A DNA stretch of 64,000 nucleotides from Variovorax sp. TBS-050B (GCF_029893635.1 NZ_JARXYR010000002.1:1401001-1465000); one strand, 5' to 3'. Counted from the first letter of the stretch, positions 1 to 9,627 are shown. Made by a program: numbers and translations. Notes: generated by a model from the letters alone, not told the origin.

Positions 1-470
1 CCGACGCGCGCATGGCGATCGACATCCGCTCCGACGACATGGCCTCGCTGCTCGAGACCGAGAAGAAGATCCTCGCCGCCATCGACGAAGCGGTGGCCGA
101 GGAGAACAAGCGCTGGAACGTGGGCACGCTGAGCGCGAGCAACAAGCTGATCGGCGACCGCCCGGGCGGTCGCACGCCGCCGGATTCGGTGATCGTCGAG
201 GCGGCCACGCGCTCGAACACCGCCTTCGGCCACAAGACCCTGCTGCGCGGCGGCAGCACCGACGCCAACGTGCCGATGTCCTACGGCGTGCCCGCGATCA
301 TCATCGGCGGCGGCGGCAAGGCCGCGGGCTTCCATGCGCTGAGCGAGTCGATCGACGTGACAGATGCATGGAAGGGCGCGCAGAATTCGCTCGTGACGGT
401 GCTCGGCCTCGTCGGCGTGCAAGGGGTGAGCCCCGCGCTGCTGCCCAAGCGCCCGGCGCGTACCAAGTAA
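1..470 (+). CDS. M20-family metallopeptidase, C-terminal part (5' truncated)
   Basis: The reading frame is open from the left edge (first full codon at base 3) and ends with TAA at 468-470, so only the last ~155 residues are present. The visible part is the C-terminal half of the catalytic domain of M20/M25 zinc peptidases. It shows the GGSTDANVPMS segment, which in this family precedes the last metal-binding His, and GFHALSE, which carries that His. These enzymes are usually aminoacyl-tripeptidases, dipeptidases or amidohydrolases in the cytoplasm. The N-terminal metal ligands and the dimerisation insert lie outside the window, so substrate cannot be inferred. Confidence 0.85.
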   Translation, partial: DARMAIDIRSDDMASLLETEKKILAAIDEAVAEENKRWNVGTLSASNKLIGDRPGGRTPPDSVIVEAATRSNTAFGHKTLLRGGSTDANVPMSYGVPAIIIGGGGKAAGFHALSESIDVTDAWKGAQNSLVTVLGLVGVQGVSPALLPKRPARTK

Positions 471-574
471 TTTGTCACGCTCCCGCCCTCGCAAGGGGCG
501 GTTGCATCCGGCCCTCGCCCCCGCCGGGCTCAGAATGCCGGCGGTTCTTTGACATACCTCGGAAGGAAACGGAC

Positions 575-1027
575 ATGGGAATGCTCGACTCGGTACTCGG
601 CCAGGTGCTCGGAGGCGCGGCCTCTCCACAGTCCTCGCAAGGCGCGGGCATGGGCGAGCTCGGCGGCCTCGCCGGCGTGCTCGGCAGCCTGCTGGCCAAC
701 AACGGCAGCCAGGGCGGCCTCGGCGGGCTGGTCTCCAAGTTCGAGCAGGCCGGCATGGGCGACGTGGTCGGCTCCTGGATCGGCACCGGCGAGAACCGGC
801 CGGTCTCGGGCGACCAGGTGCAGGACGCGCTCGGCAGCGACACGATCGCCAACATCGCCGCGAAGCTCGGCATCAACGCCCAGACGCTGCTGCCGATGCT
901 CGCGACCATGCTGCCGGTGCTCATCGACAGGCTGACGCCCCACGGCAAGCTGCCGGCGCAGGGGGTGGACAACCCGAACGACCTGCTGGCCACGCTGGGC
1001 GGCCTGCTGCAGAACCGGCAGCCGTGA
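575..1027 (+). CDS. YidB-like DUF937 protein
   Basis: A 150-residue protein of the DUF937/YidB family. It has a short N-terminal helix (MGMLDSVLGQVLGG), a glycine-rich low-complexity stretch (about residues 20-50), then a conserved helical part containing SWIGTGENRPVSG and a leucine-rich end. The start is the ATG at 575, preceded by a GGAAGGA ribosome-binding site at 561-567; the frame is open upstream but that part looks non-coding. No enzymatic motif or export signal is visible and the family's function is not established. A clear rho-independent terminator follows, so it is probably a single-gene transcript. Confidence 0.8.
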   Translation: MGMLDSVLGQVLGGAASPQSSQGAGMGELGGLAGVLGSLLANNGSQGGLGGLVSKFEQAGMGDVVGSWIGTGENRPVSGDQVQDALGSDTIANIAAKLGINAQTLLPMLATMLPVLIDRLTPHGKLPAQGVDNPNDLLATLGGLLQNRQP

Positions 1028-1053
1028 GCCGCTGCCACCGCTGCTGCCACACC

Positions 1054-1078
1054 GCGCCCGGGAGGGCGCTTTTTTTTT
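1054..1078 (+). terminator. Rho-independent terminator
   Basis: A six-base-pair GC stem (GCGCCC 1054-1059 with GGGCGC 1064-1069, loop GGGA) is followed by nine Ts at 1070-1078. It ends the yidB-like transcript and separates it from the MFS gene that starts 14 bases later. Confidence 0.85.
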
Positions 1079-1092
1079 CCCGCCCCCTCGCC

Positions 1093-2268
1093 ATGAACCG
1101 CAACCTCTGGCTCCTCGCCATCTGCCAGGGCCTGTTCCTCACGAACAACGTCACCTTCATCGCGATCAACGGCCTGGTCGGCCTGAGCATCGCGCCGCGC
1201 GGCTGGATGGCCACGCTGCCGGTGATGGGCTACGTGGTGGGCGGCGCGCTCGCCACCGGACTCGTGGCGCGCACGCAGCAGCGCTTCGGCCGCCGCGGCT
1301 CGTTCCAGATCGGACTGGCCGTGGCGTTCGGCTCGGCGCTGCTGTGCGCCTTCGCGGCGATCTCGAAGAACTTCTGGCTGCTGTGCTTCGCCACCGTGGT
1401 GGCCGGCTACTACGCGGCCAATGCGAGCCTCTACCGCTTCGCGGCGGCCGAGCTTGCGGTGCCGGCCTGGCGCGAGAAGGCGGTCTCGCTGGTGATGGCC
1501 GGCGGGCTGATCGGCGCGGTGGCGGGCCCGAACCTCGCGGCCGCCACGCGCGAGGCGCTGGCGGTGCCGTTCGCGGGCGCCTACCTCGCGCTGGCGGCGG
1601 TGGCGCTGCTCGCGATGCTGTTCATGCGCTTCATCGAGTTTCCGCCGGCACCGCCGCGCCGGCAGGGCGCGGCCGGCCGCCCGCTGGGCGAGATCATGCG
1701 GCAGCCGGTCTTCATCGTCGCGGCGGCCGCGGGTGCGCTGGGCTTCGGCGTGATGAACCTGCTGATGGCCGCCACGCCGATCGCGATGCAGATCTGCAGC
1801 CTGCCGTTCTCGGATGCCGCACTGGTGCTCGAGTGGCATGTGATCGGCATGTTCGCGCCGGGCTTCTTCACCGGCCATCTGATCCGCCGCTTCGGCGCGC
1901 TGCCGGTGATGGGCGTGGGGCTGGTGCTCAACTTCGCCTGCATCGCGATCGCGCTCTCGGGCGTGGACCTGCACCACTTCCTCGCGGCGCTGTTCCTGCT
2001 CGGCGTGGGCTGGAACTTCCTGTTCACCGGCAGCACCACGCTCTCGCTCACCGCGTACACGCCGGAAGAACGCGACCGTGCCCAGGGCGCGCTCAACTTC
2101 TGCGTGTTCGGCACGCTCGCGCTGAGCTCGTTCGCCTCGGGCGTGCTGGTGACCACCCAGGGCTGGCAGCTGCTGAACTACGGCTCGCTGGTGCCGGTGG
2201 CGATCACCGGCGCCGCGCTGCTGTGGCTCGGGCAGCGCAACCGGCGCGCAGCGGCCGCGAACGCCTGA
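1093..2268 (+). CDS. MFS transporter
   Basis: A 391-residue polytopic inner-membrane protein with about twelve hydrophobic segments and the major-facilitator loop pattern between helices 2 and 3 (RTQQRFGRRGSFQ). The last loop and C-terminus are short and basic (GQRNRRAAAANA). I chose the ATG at 1093 because the upstream in-frame residues overlap the terminator and include a Cys/His stretch that does not look like a membrane protein start. It resembles the YfcJ/YhhS-like MFS exporters of Burkholderiales; the substrate is not predictable. It stands alone between a terminator and the convergent peptidase gene, whose stop is 12 bases away. Confidence 0.85.
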   Translation: MNRNLWLLAICQGLFLTNNVTFIAINGLVGLSIAPRGWMATLPVMGYVVGGALATGLVARTQQRFGRRGSFQIGLAVAFGSALLCAFAAISKNFWLLCFATVVAGYYAANASLYRFAAAELAVPAWREKAVSLVMAGGLIGAVAGPNLAAATREALAVPFAGAYLALAAVALLAMLFMRFIEFPPAPPRRQGAAGRPLGEIMRQPVFIVAAAAGALGFGVMNLLMAATPIAMQICSLPFSDAALVLEWHVIGMFAPGFFTGHLIRRFGALPVMGVGLVLNFACIAIALSGVDLHHFLAALFLLGVGWNFLFTGSTTLSLTAYTPEERDRAQGALNFCVFGTLALSSFASGVLVTTQGWQLLNYGSLVPVAITGAALLWLGQRNRRAAAANA

Positions 2269-2280
2269 GACCCGGCCGCT

Positions 2281-3783
<1,503 letters not shown>

Positions 3784-3881
3784 CGGGGTTCTCCGCGCGG
3801 AAGGAAAAAGGAGGAAAAGCGCATTTTGCGCCCGGCCGCGACCCCGCGTAGAGTGCGGTGATCTCAACCCGAAAGCGCACT

Positions 3882-4673
3882 GTGAGCAAGGCATCATCGA
3901 CTCGGAACCCGGCGATCCGGGTGGGCATCGGCGGCTGGACCTACGAGCCCTGGCGCGACAACTTCTATCCCAAGGGGCTCGCGCACGCGAAGGAGTTGAG
4001 CTATGCGAGCCGCAAGGTCAGCGCCATCGAGGTCAACGGCACCTACTACAGCACCTTCAAGCCCGAGACCTTCCGCAAGTGGCACGACGAGGCGCCCGAG
4101 GACTTCGTGTTCTCGATGAAGGCCTCGCGCTTCTCGACCAACCGCAAGGTGCTCGCCACCGCGGGCGAATCGATCGAGCGCTTCATCGACAGCGGCGTGA
4201 GCGAACTGGGCGACAAGCTCGGGCCCATCGTGTGGCAGTTCATGCCCACGAAGCAGTTCGATGCCGAGGACTTCGAGGCCTTTCTCGCGCTGCTGCCGAA
4301 GAAGGAGGGCAGCCGCACCCTGCGCCACGTGATGGACGTGCGCCACGAGAGCTTCATCGTGCCGGCCTACCGGGCGCTCGCGAAGAAGTACAAGGTGTCG
4401 ACCGTGTTCACCGATGCCGACAAGTTTCCCTCGTTCGAGGAGCCCGAGGGCGACGTGGCCTATGCACGGCTCATGATGGCCGACGCCAAGCAGAAGACCG
4501 GCTACGCGCCGAAGGCGCTCGACGCCTGGGCCGAGCGTGCGCGCGGATGGACCACCGCGCCGAAGAAGCGCGAGGTGTTCGTCTACTTCATCAACGGCGC
4601 CAAGGAAAAGGCACCGGCCGCGGCCGGTGCCCTGCTGGAGCGCCTGGGATGGACCCCGCCCGCGGCGGCTTAG
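3882..4673 (+). CDS. DUF72 family protein (YecE-like)
   Basis: A 263-residue protein of the DUF72/YecE family, a TIM-barrel fold of unknown function. It shows the family's N-terminal VGIGGWTYEPW signature, the NGTYYSTFKPETFRKW strand-helix and a FVYFINGAKEKAP segment near the end. GTG at 3882 is used as the start because it gives a normal N-terminus; another in-frame GTG at 3858 would add eight residues and neither has a strong ribosome-binding site. The gene is divergent from the dipeptidase, sharing about 100 bases of promoter space. Confidence 0.82.
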   Translation: MSKASSTRNPAIRVGIGGWTYEPWRDNFYPKGLAHAKELSYASRKVSAIEVNGTYYSTFKPETFRKWHDEAPEDFVFSMKASRFSTNRKVLATAGESIERFIDSGVSELGDKLGPIVWQFMPTKQFDAEDFEAFLALLPKKEGSRTLRHVMDVRHESFIVPAYRALAKKYKVSTVFTDADKFPSFEEPEGDVAYARLMMADAKQKTGYAPKALDAWAERARGWTTAPKKREVFVYFINGAKEKAPAAAGALLERLGWTPPAAA

Positions 4674-4778
4674 CGGGCCTGCGGGCGCCGCCGGGCCGCT
4701 CCCAAGGCGGCCCGCGCCTCCCCCTCGGGGGGTGGCGTTACACGCAGCGAAGCGGAGTGAAAAGCCGGGGGGCCGTGG
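4674..4778. other. GC-rich convergent intergenic spacer with hairpin
   Basis: The 105 bases between the convergent DUF72 and bactofilin genes hold an eight-base-pair stem (CGGGCCGC 4692-4699 with GCGGCCCG 4707-4714) followed by a C-run/G-run pair (4719-4732) that can also fold. There is no T-tract. It may work as a shared terminator, or be a member of a second intergenic repeat family that is not otherwise clear in this window. Confidence 0.4.
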
Positions 4779-5300
4779 TCAAGCTGCGGCTTGCAGTGCC
4801 GGCTTGGCGCCGAAGCTGATCTCGCCGGAAATCTGGCCGCCTTCCTCGATCACGATTTTGCCGTAGCGGATCTTGCCCGTGACCTTGCCGGTCGAGTGGA
4901 TCACGAGCTTCTCGCGCACCGTGAGGTTGCCGTCGAAGATGCCGCGGATCTCGGCGATGTCGATCTCGGCCGAGCCCTTGAACTCGCCCTGTTCGGCGAT
5001 CTGCATCAGGCGCGAGTCCATGGTCGCTTCGACCAGGCCTTCGACGACGAGCGTGTCGCAGTCGGTGATCTCGACGCCCTTCAGCTTGATGTTCGGGCCG
5101 ACCGTGAGCTTGCTGCCACCTTCCTTCGCGGCGGCGGGAGCGGGCGCCGCGCCGAGACCACCTTGCTGGGCCGTGAGCGACGAGGGATTGACGGGCGAAC
5201 CCGAGAGATTGGTGCCCGAGCCCACCAGCGGCGCGGGGCGGGAGGTCAACGAATCGCTGTCACGATCACGCTTGCCGAAAAAGGGGGACTGTGTGGCCAA
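4779..5300 (-). CDS. Bactofilin-family cytoskeletal protein
   Basis: A 173-residue bactofilin (DUF583): a disordered Ser/Pro/Ala-rich N-terminus to about residue 60, then a regular beta-helix repeat region (for example GVEITDCDTLVVEG and GKVTGKIRYGKIVIEEGG) and a short C-terminal tail. Bactofilins polymerise into filaments that scaffold cell-shape, polarity or envelope factors at the inner membrane. I chose a TTG start at 5300 because an AGGAG ribosome-binding site sits about seven bases upstream; another TTG at 5318 would place that site inside the gene. No M23 peptidase gene is next to it, unlike many bactofilin loci. Confidence 0.85.
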   Translation of the reverse strand: MATQSPFFGKRDRDSDSLTSRPAPLVGSGTNLSGSPVNPSSLTAQQGGLGAAPAPAAAKEGGSKLTVGPNIKLKGVEITDCDTLVVEGLVEATMDSRLMQIAEQGEFKGSAEIDIAEIRGIFDGNLTVREKLVIHSTGKVTGKIRYGKIVIEEGGQISGEISFGAKPALQAAA

Positions 5301-5441
5301 TGGGGAGCTCCTCAACAAAGCGACTATCGTAAGAACGCGTCCGCGGCCCGCGGCACTTCATTGCGCAATAAACGTAACCGAATAAGTCCCTGCCACGCCG
5401 CATGGCCACAATGGCGATTCACGTGACCCCGGCATCCCCAG

Positions 5442-6359
5442 ATGACACGACCGCACACCGATTCCACCGCCCGGACCTTCGCCGTCTCCTCGGACACCGA
5501 CTCGCGCTTCGACAAGCCCGCCTCCGGCTGGCGGCGCAGCCTCTTCACGGTGATCTTCGAGGCCGACACGCGCGCCGGGCTGATGTTCGACCTCGCGCTG
5601 ATCGCGGTGATCGTGACCAGCGTGCTGGTCGTGATCCTCGACAGCGTGCAATCGATCCGCGAGCAATGGCGGCCGCTCTTCAACAGCTTCGAATGGGTGT
5701 TCACCATTCTTTTCACGCTCGAGTACATCGCGCGGCTCGCGTGCGTGAACCGGCCGCTGCGCTATGCGCTGAGCTTCTACGGCGTGATCGACCTGCTCGC
5801 GCTGCTGCCGACCTACCTGGTGGCGTTCGCGCCCGAGCTCGCCTACCTCATCGACGTGCGCGTGCTGCGGCTTCTGCGCGTGTTCCGCATCTTCAAGCTC
5901 TCGCGCTACTCGGTCGAATACCGCGCGCTGGTCTCCGCCGTGGCCGCGAGCCGGCGCAAGATCATCGTGTTCGTGGGCTTCGTGACGCTGGTGGTGCTGG
6001 TGATGGGCACGCTGATGTACGTGGTCGAGGGGCCGCAGCACGGCTTCACGAGCATCCCGACGGCGATCTACTGGGCGATCTCGACCATGGCCACGGTGGG
6101 CTTCGGCGATCTGGTGCCGAAGACCGACCTCGGCCGCGCGATCGCCTCGGTGATGATGCTGCTGGGCTGGGGCGTGCTGGCGGTGCCGACGGGCATCGTC
6201 ACCGCCGAGATGGCGCGCCGCGGGCCCGACGACGAGGGCGTGCCGCTCGGCGGCCGCGGCATCCTGGCCATGACGCCACCGCCCGCCGCGCCGCCGCGTC
6301 GGCTCACGCCGGCAGCCAGGCGACGCGCCCTTCTGCAGCATCGTCGAGGCGGGCGATGA
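5442..6359 (+). CDS. Voltage-gated potassium channel (six-TM)
   Basis: A 305-residue ion channel of the Kv-type superfamily. After ~35 cytoplasmic residues there are six membrane segments. The fourth carries the voltage-sensor arginines at three-residue spacing (RVLRLLRVFRIFK). The pore loop has the K+ selectivity filter TVGFGD within TMATVGFGDLVP, followed by the last helix with a glycine hinge (LLGWGVLAVPTG). The last 19 codons overlap the 3' end of the convergent yigZ gene by 56 bases and encode a basic tail that may be accidental read-through. No ligand-binding C-terminal domain is fused, so gating is probably by voltage alone. Confidence 0.9.
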   Translation: MTRPHTDSTARTFAVSSDTDSRFDKPASGWRRSLFTVIFEADTRAGLMFDLALIAVIVTSVLVVILDSVQSIREQWRPLFNSFEWVFTILFTLEYIARLACVNRPLRYALSFYGVIDLLALLPTYLVAFAPELAYLIDVRVLRLLRVFRIFKLSRYSVEYRALVSAVAASRRKIIVFVGFVTLVVLVMGTLMYVVEGPQHGFTSIPTAIYWAISTMATVGFGDLVPKTDLGRAIASVMMLLGWGVLAVPTGIVTAEMARRGPDDEGVPLGGRGILAMTPPPAAPPRRLTPAARRRALLQHRRGGR

Positions 6360-6891
6360 AGGCGTCGGCCTCGGGCGCGGGAAGCCGGAACGCGAAGCGC
6401 ACCGCATCGCCGTGGTCCACGTCCTCGAGCACCGCGCCGGCCGCCGCGAGTTCGCGCCGCACCAGGCCCTCCAGCGCATAGGACACGGCGCAGCACAGGC
6501 TGCGCTGGCGCACCAGCGGCACCAGCGCGGCGCCGAGCAGTGCCTGCGCCACCGCATCGGTGTAGGCGCGCACCAGTCCGCCGGCGCCGAGCTTCACGCC
6601 GCCGAAGTAGCGCACCACCGTCGCGAGCGCGCCTTCGATCTGCTGGTGCCGCAGCACCTCGAGCATCGGCCGGCCCGCGGTGCCGCCCGGCTCGCCGTCG
6701 TCGTTGGCGGCCGACGCGCCGCCGGCCATCAGCGCCCAGCACACGTGCGCCGCCGCAGGGTGCGCGGCACGCAGGGCGGCGACCACGGCCTGCGCGGCCG
6801 CGCGATCGGCCACGGGCTGCACGCAGCCGATGAAGCGGCTCTTCCTGACGACCAGGTCGCTGTGGACCGGCTGCGCCAGCGTGAAGCTCAT
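6304..6891 (-). CDS. yigZ: YigZ/IMPACT family protein
   Basis: A 195-residue protein of the IMPACT (UPF0029/YigZ) family. It has the N-terminal domain signature KSRFIGCVQPV, a central DDGEPGGTAGRPMLE motif, VVRYFGGVKLGAGGLVRAY, and a short C-terminal ferredoxin-like domain. The family is linked to translation regulation and is highly conserved, but its bacterial biochemistry is unclear. Its ATG overlaps the metW stop codon by four bases (6888-6891), so it is translated from the metX-metW message. The 3' end overlaps the K+ channel gene on the other strand. Confidence 0.88.
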   Translation of the reverse strand: MSFTLAQPVHSDLVVRKSRFIGCVQPVADRAAAQAVVAALRAAHPAAAHVCWALMAGGASAANDDGEPGGTAGRPMLEVLRHQQIEGALATVVRYFGGVKLGAGGLVRAYTDAVAQALLGAALVPLVRQRSLCCAVSYALEGLVRRELAAAGAVLEDVDHGDAVRFAFRLPAPEADAFIARLDDAAEGRVAWLPA

Positions 6892-7475
6892 CCGCCCCGC
6901 TCGAACTTGAACACCGCCGTGCCCGCGCGCGCATTGGGCAGCCAGCGCACCGGGCGGCCTTCCTGCAGCCCGAAGGCATCGAGCACGCGCAGCCGGTTCT
7001 TCTGCGCCAGCACTTCGAAGTCCTTGAAGGTGCCGACGCGGATGTTGGGCGTGTCGTACCACTGGTAGGGCAGCCGGCGCGTCACGGGCATGCGGCCGCG
7101 CGCGATGCTGATGCGGTTCGGCCAGTGCGCGAAGTTCGGGAAGGCGACGATGCCGATGCGGCCCACGCGCGCGGTCTCGCGCAGCATGACCTCGGCGTTG
7201 CGCAGGTGCTGCAGCGTGTCGATCTGCAGCACCACGTCGAAGGAGGCGTCGTCGAACATCGCGAGGCCTTCGTCGAGGTTGAGCTGGATCACGTCGACGC
7301 CGCGGCGGATGCACTGCAGCACGTTGCCGTCGGCGATCTCCACGCCGTAGCCGCTGCAGCCGCGCTCGCGCTGCAGCAGGTCGAGCAGGGCGCCGTCGCC
7401 GCAGCCGAGGTCGAGCACGCGCGCGCCCTCGGGCACGAGCGAGGCGATGAGGCGCTGGGTCTCGATGTCGCTCAT
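6888..7475 (-). CDS. metW: Methionine biosynthesis protein MetW
   Basis: A 195-residue class I SAM-dependent methyltransferase-fold protein. Motif I is [13 protein letters not shown] at residues ~21-33, followed by [11 protein letters not shown] and [13 protein letters not shown], and a conserved [20 protein letters not shown] stretch diagnostic of MetW. In several proteobacteria MetW is the required partner of MetX in homoserine acylation. It overlaps metX by four bases upstream and yigZ by four bases downstream, which indicates coupled translation and stoichiometric expression with MetX. Confidence 0.93.
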   Translation of the reverse strand: MSDIETQRLIASLVPEGARVLDLGCGDGALLDLLQRERGCSGYGVEIADGNVLQCIRRGVDVIQLNLDEGLAMFDDASFDVVLQIDTLQHLRNAEVMLRETARVGRIGIVAFPNFAHWPNRISIARGRMPVTRRLPYQWYDTPNIRVGTFKDFEVLAQKNRLRVLDAFGLQEGRPVRWLPNARAGTAVFKFERGG

Positions 7476-8638
7476 TGCGCGATCTCCTGCGCCACGCGCT
7501 CGAAGTAGGAGCGCACCACGCCCATGTAGCGCACGTCGTCGAGCAGGAAGGCGTCGTGCCCGTGCGGCGCGTCGATCTCGGCATAGCTCACGTTGCGGCG
7601 GTTGTCGAGCAGCGCCTTCACGAGTTCGCGGCTGCGTGCGGGGGAGAAGCGCCAGTCGGTCTTGAAGCTCACGAGCAGGAACTTGGCGGTGGCACGCGCC
7701 AGCGCCTCGCTGAGGTTGCCGCCGTGCGCGCGGGCCGGGTCGAAGTAGTCGAGCGCGCGCGTGATCAGCAGGTAGGTGTTGGCGTCGAAGTACTCGCTGA
7801 ACTTGTCGCCCTGGTAGCGCAGGTAGCTCTCGATCTGGAACTCGATCTCCTGCGTGGAGTAGCGGTAGTCCTGCCCCGGCAGCGTCTCGCCTTCGACCGC
7901 ATTGCGCAGGATGCGCCCGAACTTCTCGTTCATGACGTCGTCGCTGAGGTAGGTGATGTGGCCGATCATGCGCGCGATGCGCAGGCCGCGCTTGGGCACC
8001 ACGCCGTGCTCGTAGAAATGGCCGCCGTGGAAGTCGGGGTCGGTCACGATGGCGCGGCGCGCCACTTCGTTGAAGGCGATGTTCTCGGCCGTGAGGTTGG
8101 GCGCGCTCGCCACCACCACGGCATGGCGCACGCGCTCGGGGTACTGCAGCGTCCACGACAGCGCCTGCATGCCGCCCAGGCTGCCGCCCATGACGGCCGC
8201 GAGCGTGCGGATGCCGAGCGCGTCGAGCAGCGCGGCCTGGGCATCGACCCAGTCTTCGACCGTCACCACGGGAAAGTCGGCGCCGTACACGCGGCCGGTG
8301 GCCGGGTTGACGTGCATCGGTCCGGTGGAGCCGAAGCAGGAGCCGAGGTTGTTCACGCCGATCACGAAGAAGCGGTCGGTGTCGACCGGCTTGCCCGGTC
8401 CCACCATGTTGTCCCACCAGCCCTCGGAGCGGGCCTGTCCCTCGTAGGTGCCCGCGACGTGGTGCGAGGCATTGAGCGCATGGCACACCAGCACCGCGTT
8501 GCTGCGCGCAGCGTTCAGCGTGCCGTAGGTCTCGTAGGCGAGCGTGTAGCCGGCCAGCGAGGCGCCGCTGCGCAGGGCCAGCGGACCCGCGAACTGCATC
8601 GACTGCGCAGTGACGACCAATGGAGTTGACGACGACAT
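7472..8638 (-). CDS. metX: Homoserine O-acyltransferase MetX
   Basis: A 388-residue alpha/beta-hydrolase-fold enzyme that acylates homoserine in the first committed step of methionine synthesis. The nucleophile Ser lies in GGSLGGMQ (about residue 152), the catalytic Asp and His near the C-terminus ([10 protein letters not shown]). The segment [13 protein letters not shown] matches Burkholderiales MetX proteins that have been reassigned as succinyl-CoA users, so O-succinyltransferase activity is more likely than O-acetyl, though this is inferred from family knowledge. The start is the ATG at 8638. Upstream are a terminator hairpin ending about six bases before the start codon and a SAM-II-like aptamer, so expression should fall when SAM is abundant. 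Confidence 0.93.
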   Translation of the reverse strand: MSSSTPLVVTAQSMQFAGPLALRSGASLAGYTLAYETYGTLNAARSNAVLVCHALNASHHVAGTYEGQARSEGWWDNMVGPGKPVDTDRFFVIGVNNLGSCFGSTGPMHVNPATGRVYGADFPVVTVEDWVDAQAALLDALGIRTLAAVMGGSLGGMQALSWTLQYPERVRHAVVVASAPNLTAENIAFNEVARRAIVTDPDFHGGHFYEHGVVPKRGLRIARMIGHITYLSDDVMNEKFGRILRNAVEGETLPGQDYRYSTQEIEFQIESYLRYQGDKFSEYFDANTYLLITRALDYFDPARAHGGNLSEALARATAKFLLVSFKTDWRFSPARSRELVKALLDNRRNVSYAEIDAPHGHDAFLLDDVRYMGVVRSYFERVAQEIAQ

Positions 8639-8643
8639 GAATG

Positions 8644-8675
8644 AAAAAACCCGGCTCGCCAAAAACGGGCCGGGT
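8644..8675 (-). terminator. Attenuator terminator of the metX riboswitch
   Basis: On the minus strand a ten-base-pair stem (bases 8666-8675 with 8649-8658, one G-U pair) with a T-rich loop is followed by six Ts (8644-8649), ending six bases before the metX ATG. Its position between the SAM-II-like aptamer and the coding region makes it the probable expression platform: premature termination when SAM is bound. Confidence 0.8.
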
Positions 8676-8689
8676 CGATCGCCAACGGA

Positions 8690-8741
8690 CTGTCTTTAGC
8701 TGAATTTATAAAGCGCCCGCAAGCTGAAGCAAATCGGCGCA
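8690..8741 (-). promoter_or_regulatory. SAM-II-like riboswitch upstream of metX
   Basis: Read on the minus strand, the leader has the layout of the SAM-II aptamer: a GCGCC stem strand followed by GATTT, a loop, CTTGCGGGCGC (GGCGC closes the first stem), an A/T-rich linker TTTATAAATTCA, and the conserved 3' GCTAAAG that forms the pseudoknot half. The match to the known SAM-II consensus runs over the whole ~50-base aptamer and it sits directly before a methionine gene. A TATACT -10 element at 8748-8753 would start transcription at about base 8741, the first aptamer base. The call is from pattern and context; no covariance search was run. Confidence 0.82.
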
Positions 8742-8747
8742 AGGCGG

Positions 8748-8753
8748 AGTATA
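8748..8753 (-). promoter_or_regulatory. Probable -10 element of the metX leader
   Basis: TATACT on the minus strand, seven bases upstream of the first base of the SAM-II-like aptamer. No convincing -35 hexamer is seen at 17 bases because the upstream sequence is part of a dispersed repeat. Confidence 0.5.
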
Positions 8754-8848
8754 GCCCCCAGGCTGCGCGCAGTTCGCGTCGCTTTCGGCAACTCCCTTGG
8801 AAGGGCGGCAGCACCGGCGGCCCGGCAGAGCCGGTTCCGCGGTGTTCC
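8754..8848. repeat. Dispersed intergenic repeat, copy 1
   Basis: One of four copies in the window of a ~90-base GC-rich element. In this orientation it runs from AGCCCCCAGGCTGCGCGC through GTCGCTTTCGGCAAC to CGGTTCCGCGGTGTTCC. It fills nearly all of the space between the manganese-exporter gene and the metX leader. Inner parts can fold (CCGGC..GCCGG). It contains no open reading frame of note. Confidence 0.7.
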
Positions 8849-8862
8849 CGCGAGCCCCCTTC

Positions 8863-9429
8863 TTACGGCCAGCCAATGATCATGAGAACGCCAAGCACGA
8901 GGAAGATCGCGGCCGAGATGCCGTGCACCAGCTTGATCGGCACGCGCCGCACGATGCGCTCGCCGAGCCACACCACGGGCGCATTGGCCAGCATCATTCC
9001 GAGCGTGGTGCCCACCACCACCCAGAGGTAGGCCTCGGTGAAGCGCGCGGCCAGCATGACGGTGGCGATCTGCGTCTTGTCGCCCATCTCGGCGAGGAAG
9101 AAGGCGACCAGCGTGGTGCCGAAGACGCCGTAGTGCGACGCGGCCGGCGCATCGTCGTCGTCGAGCTTGTCGGGAATGAGCATCCAGGCCGCCATCGCGA
9201 TGAAGGAGCCGCCGAGGATCCAGCGCAGCACCTCGGGGCCGAGCCAGCGCGTGATGTAGTTGCCGACGGCGCCGGCCAGCGCATGGTTGACGACGGTGGC
9301 GACGAAGATTCCGAAGACGATCGGCCAGGGTTTTCTGAAACGGGCCGCGAGCAGCAGGGCCAGCAACTGGGTCTTGTCGCCCATTTCGGCGAGCGCAACA
9401 ACGCCGGTTGCAACGAGAAAAGCTTCCAT
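8863..9429 (-). CDS. TMEM165/GDT1 (UPF0016) family manganese exporter
   Basis: A 188-residue inner-membrane protein with six predicted helices arranged as two inverted repeats. Each repeat carries the family signature E-x-G-D-K-T (AEMGDKTQLLA near residue 15 and AEMGDKTQIAT near residue 120), the cation-binding residues. Bacterial members export Mn2+. The start is the ATG at 9429; the longer frame upstream lies in the riboswitch expression platform. A yybP-ykoY-like Mn2+ riboswitch precedes the gene, which independently supports manganese as the substrate. Confidence 0.92.
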   Translation of the reverse strand: MEAFLVATGVVALAEMGDKTQLLALLLAARFRKPWPIVFGIFVATVVNHALAGAVGNYITRWLGPEVLRWILGGSFIAMAAWMLIPDKLDDDDAPAASHYGVFGTTLVAFFLAEMGDKTQIATVMLAARFTEAYLWVVVGTTLGMMLANAPVVWLGERIVRRVPIKLVHGISAAIFLVLGVLMIIGWP

Positions 9430-9444
9430 GAAAAAGGGTTCCTT

Positions 9445-9505
9445 GGCCGAAGGACGCAATTGACCGTGCAACACCTTCGGCCGAATTTCCCGAAGCTGCA
9501 CGGTC
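9445..9505 (-). promoter_or_regulatory. Riboswitch expression platform with two exclusive helices
   Basis: A perfect nine-base-pair hairpin (GGCCGAAGG/CCTTCGGCC, 9474-9482 with 9445-9453) lies just upstream of the AAGGA ribosome-binding site and start codon. A competing perfect nine-base-pair helix (GACCGTGCA/TGCACGGTC, 9462-9470 with 9497-9505) shares its 5' strand with the end of the aptamer and would break the first. This is the two-state arrangement expected for a switch that opens the ribosome-binding site or an early terminator on Mn2+ binding. Confidence 0.72.
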
Positions 9506-9614
9506 AAAGGTCTCGCCAGGTGAATCCACTGCACGCGCCATGTCCCGTGTGGGGCAGGACAAGTCTGTTGACGCGGGCCCTTCTCGCGATGGAAGGCGGC
9601 TACTCCCCAATGAC
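9503..9614 (-). promoter_or_regulatory. yybP-ykoY-like manganese riboswitch
   Basis: The minus-strand leader has the conserved landmarks of the yybP-ykoY family in the right order: GGGGAGTAGCC near the 5' end (complement of 9598-9608), GGGCCCGCGTCAACAGACTTG (the two conserved internal loops) and GGCGAGACC near the 3' end (about 9509-9517). GTCA and TGAC close the basal stem. It leads directly into a UPF0016 manganese exporter gene, the classical target. Assigned by eye; a covariance-model search would settle it. Confidence 0.88.
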
Positions 9615-9621
9615 GCGGCGG

Positions 9622-9627
9622 ATTGTA
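9622..9627 (-). promoter_or_regulatory. Probable -10 element of the manganese riboswitch transcript
   Basis: TACAAT on the minus strand, about eight bases before the 5' end of the aptamer. The -35 region is not convincing. Just upstream is a GGGG/CCCC hairpin with loop TTCT (9640-9651) of unknown role. Confidence 0.5.
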
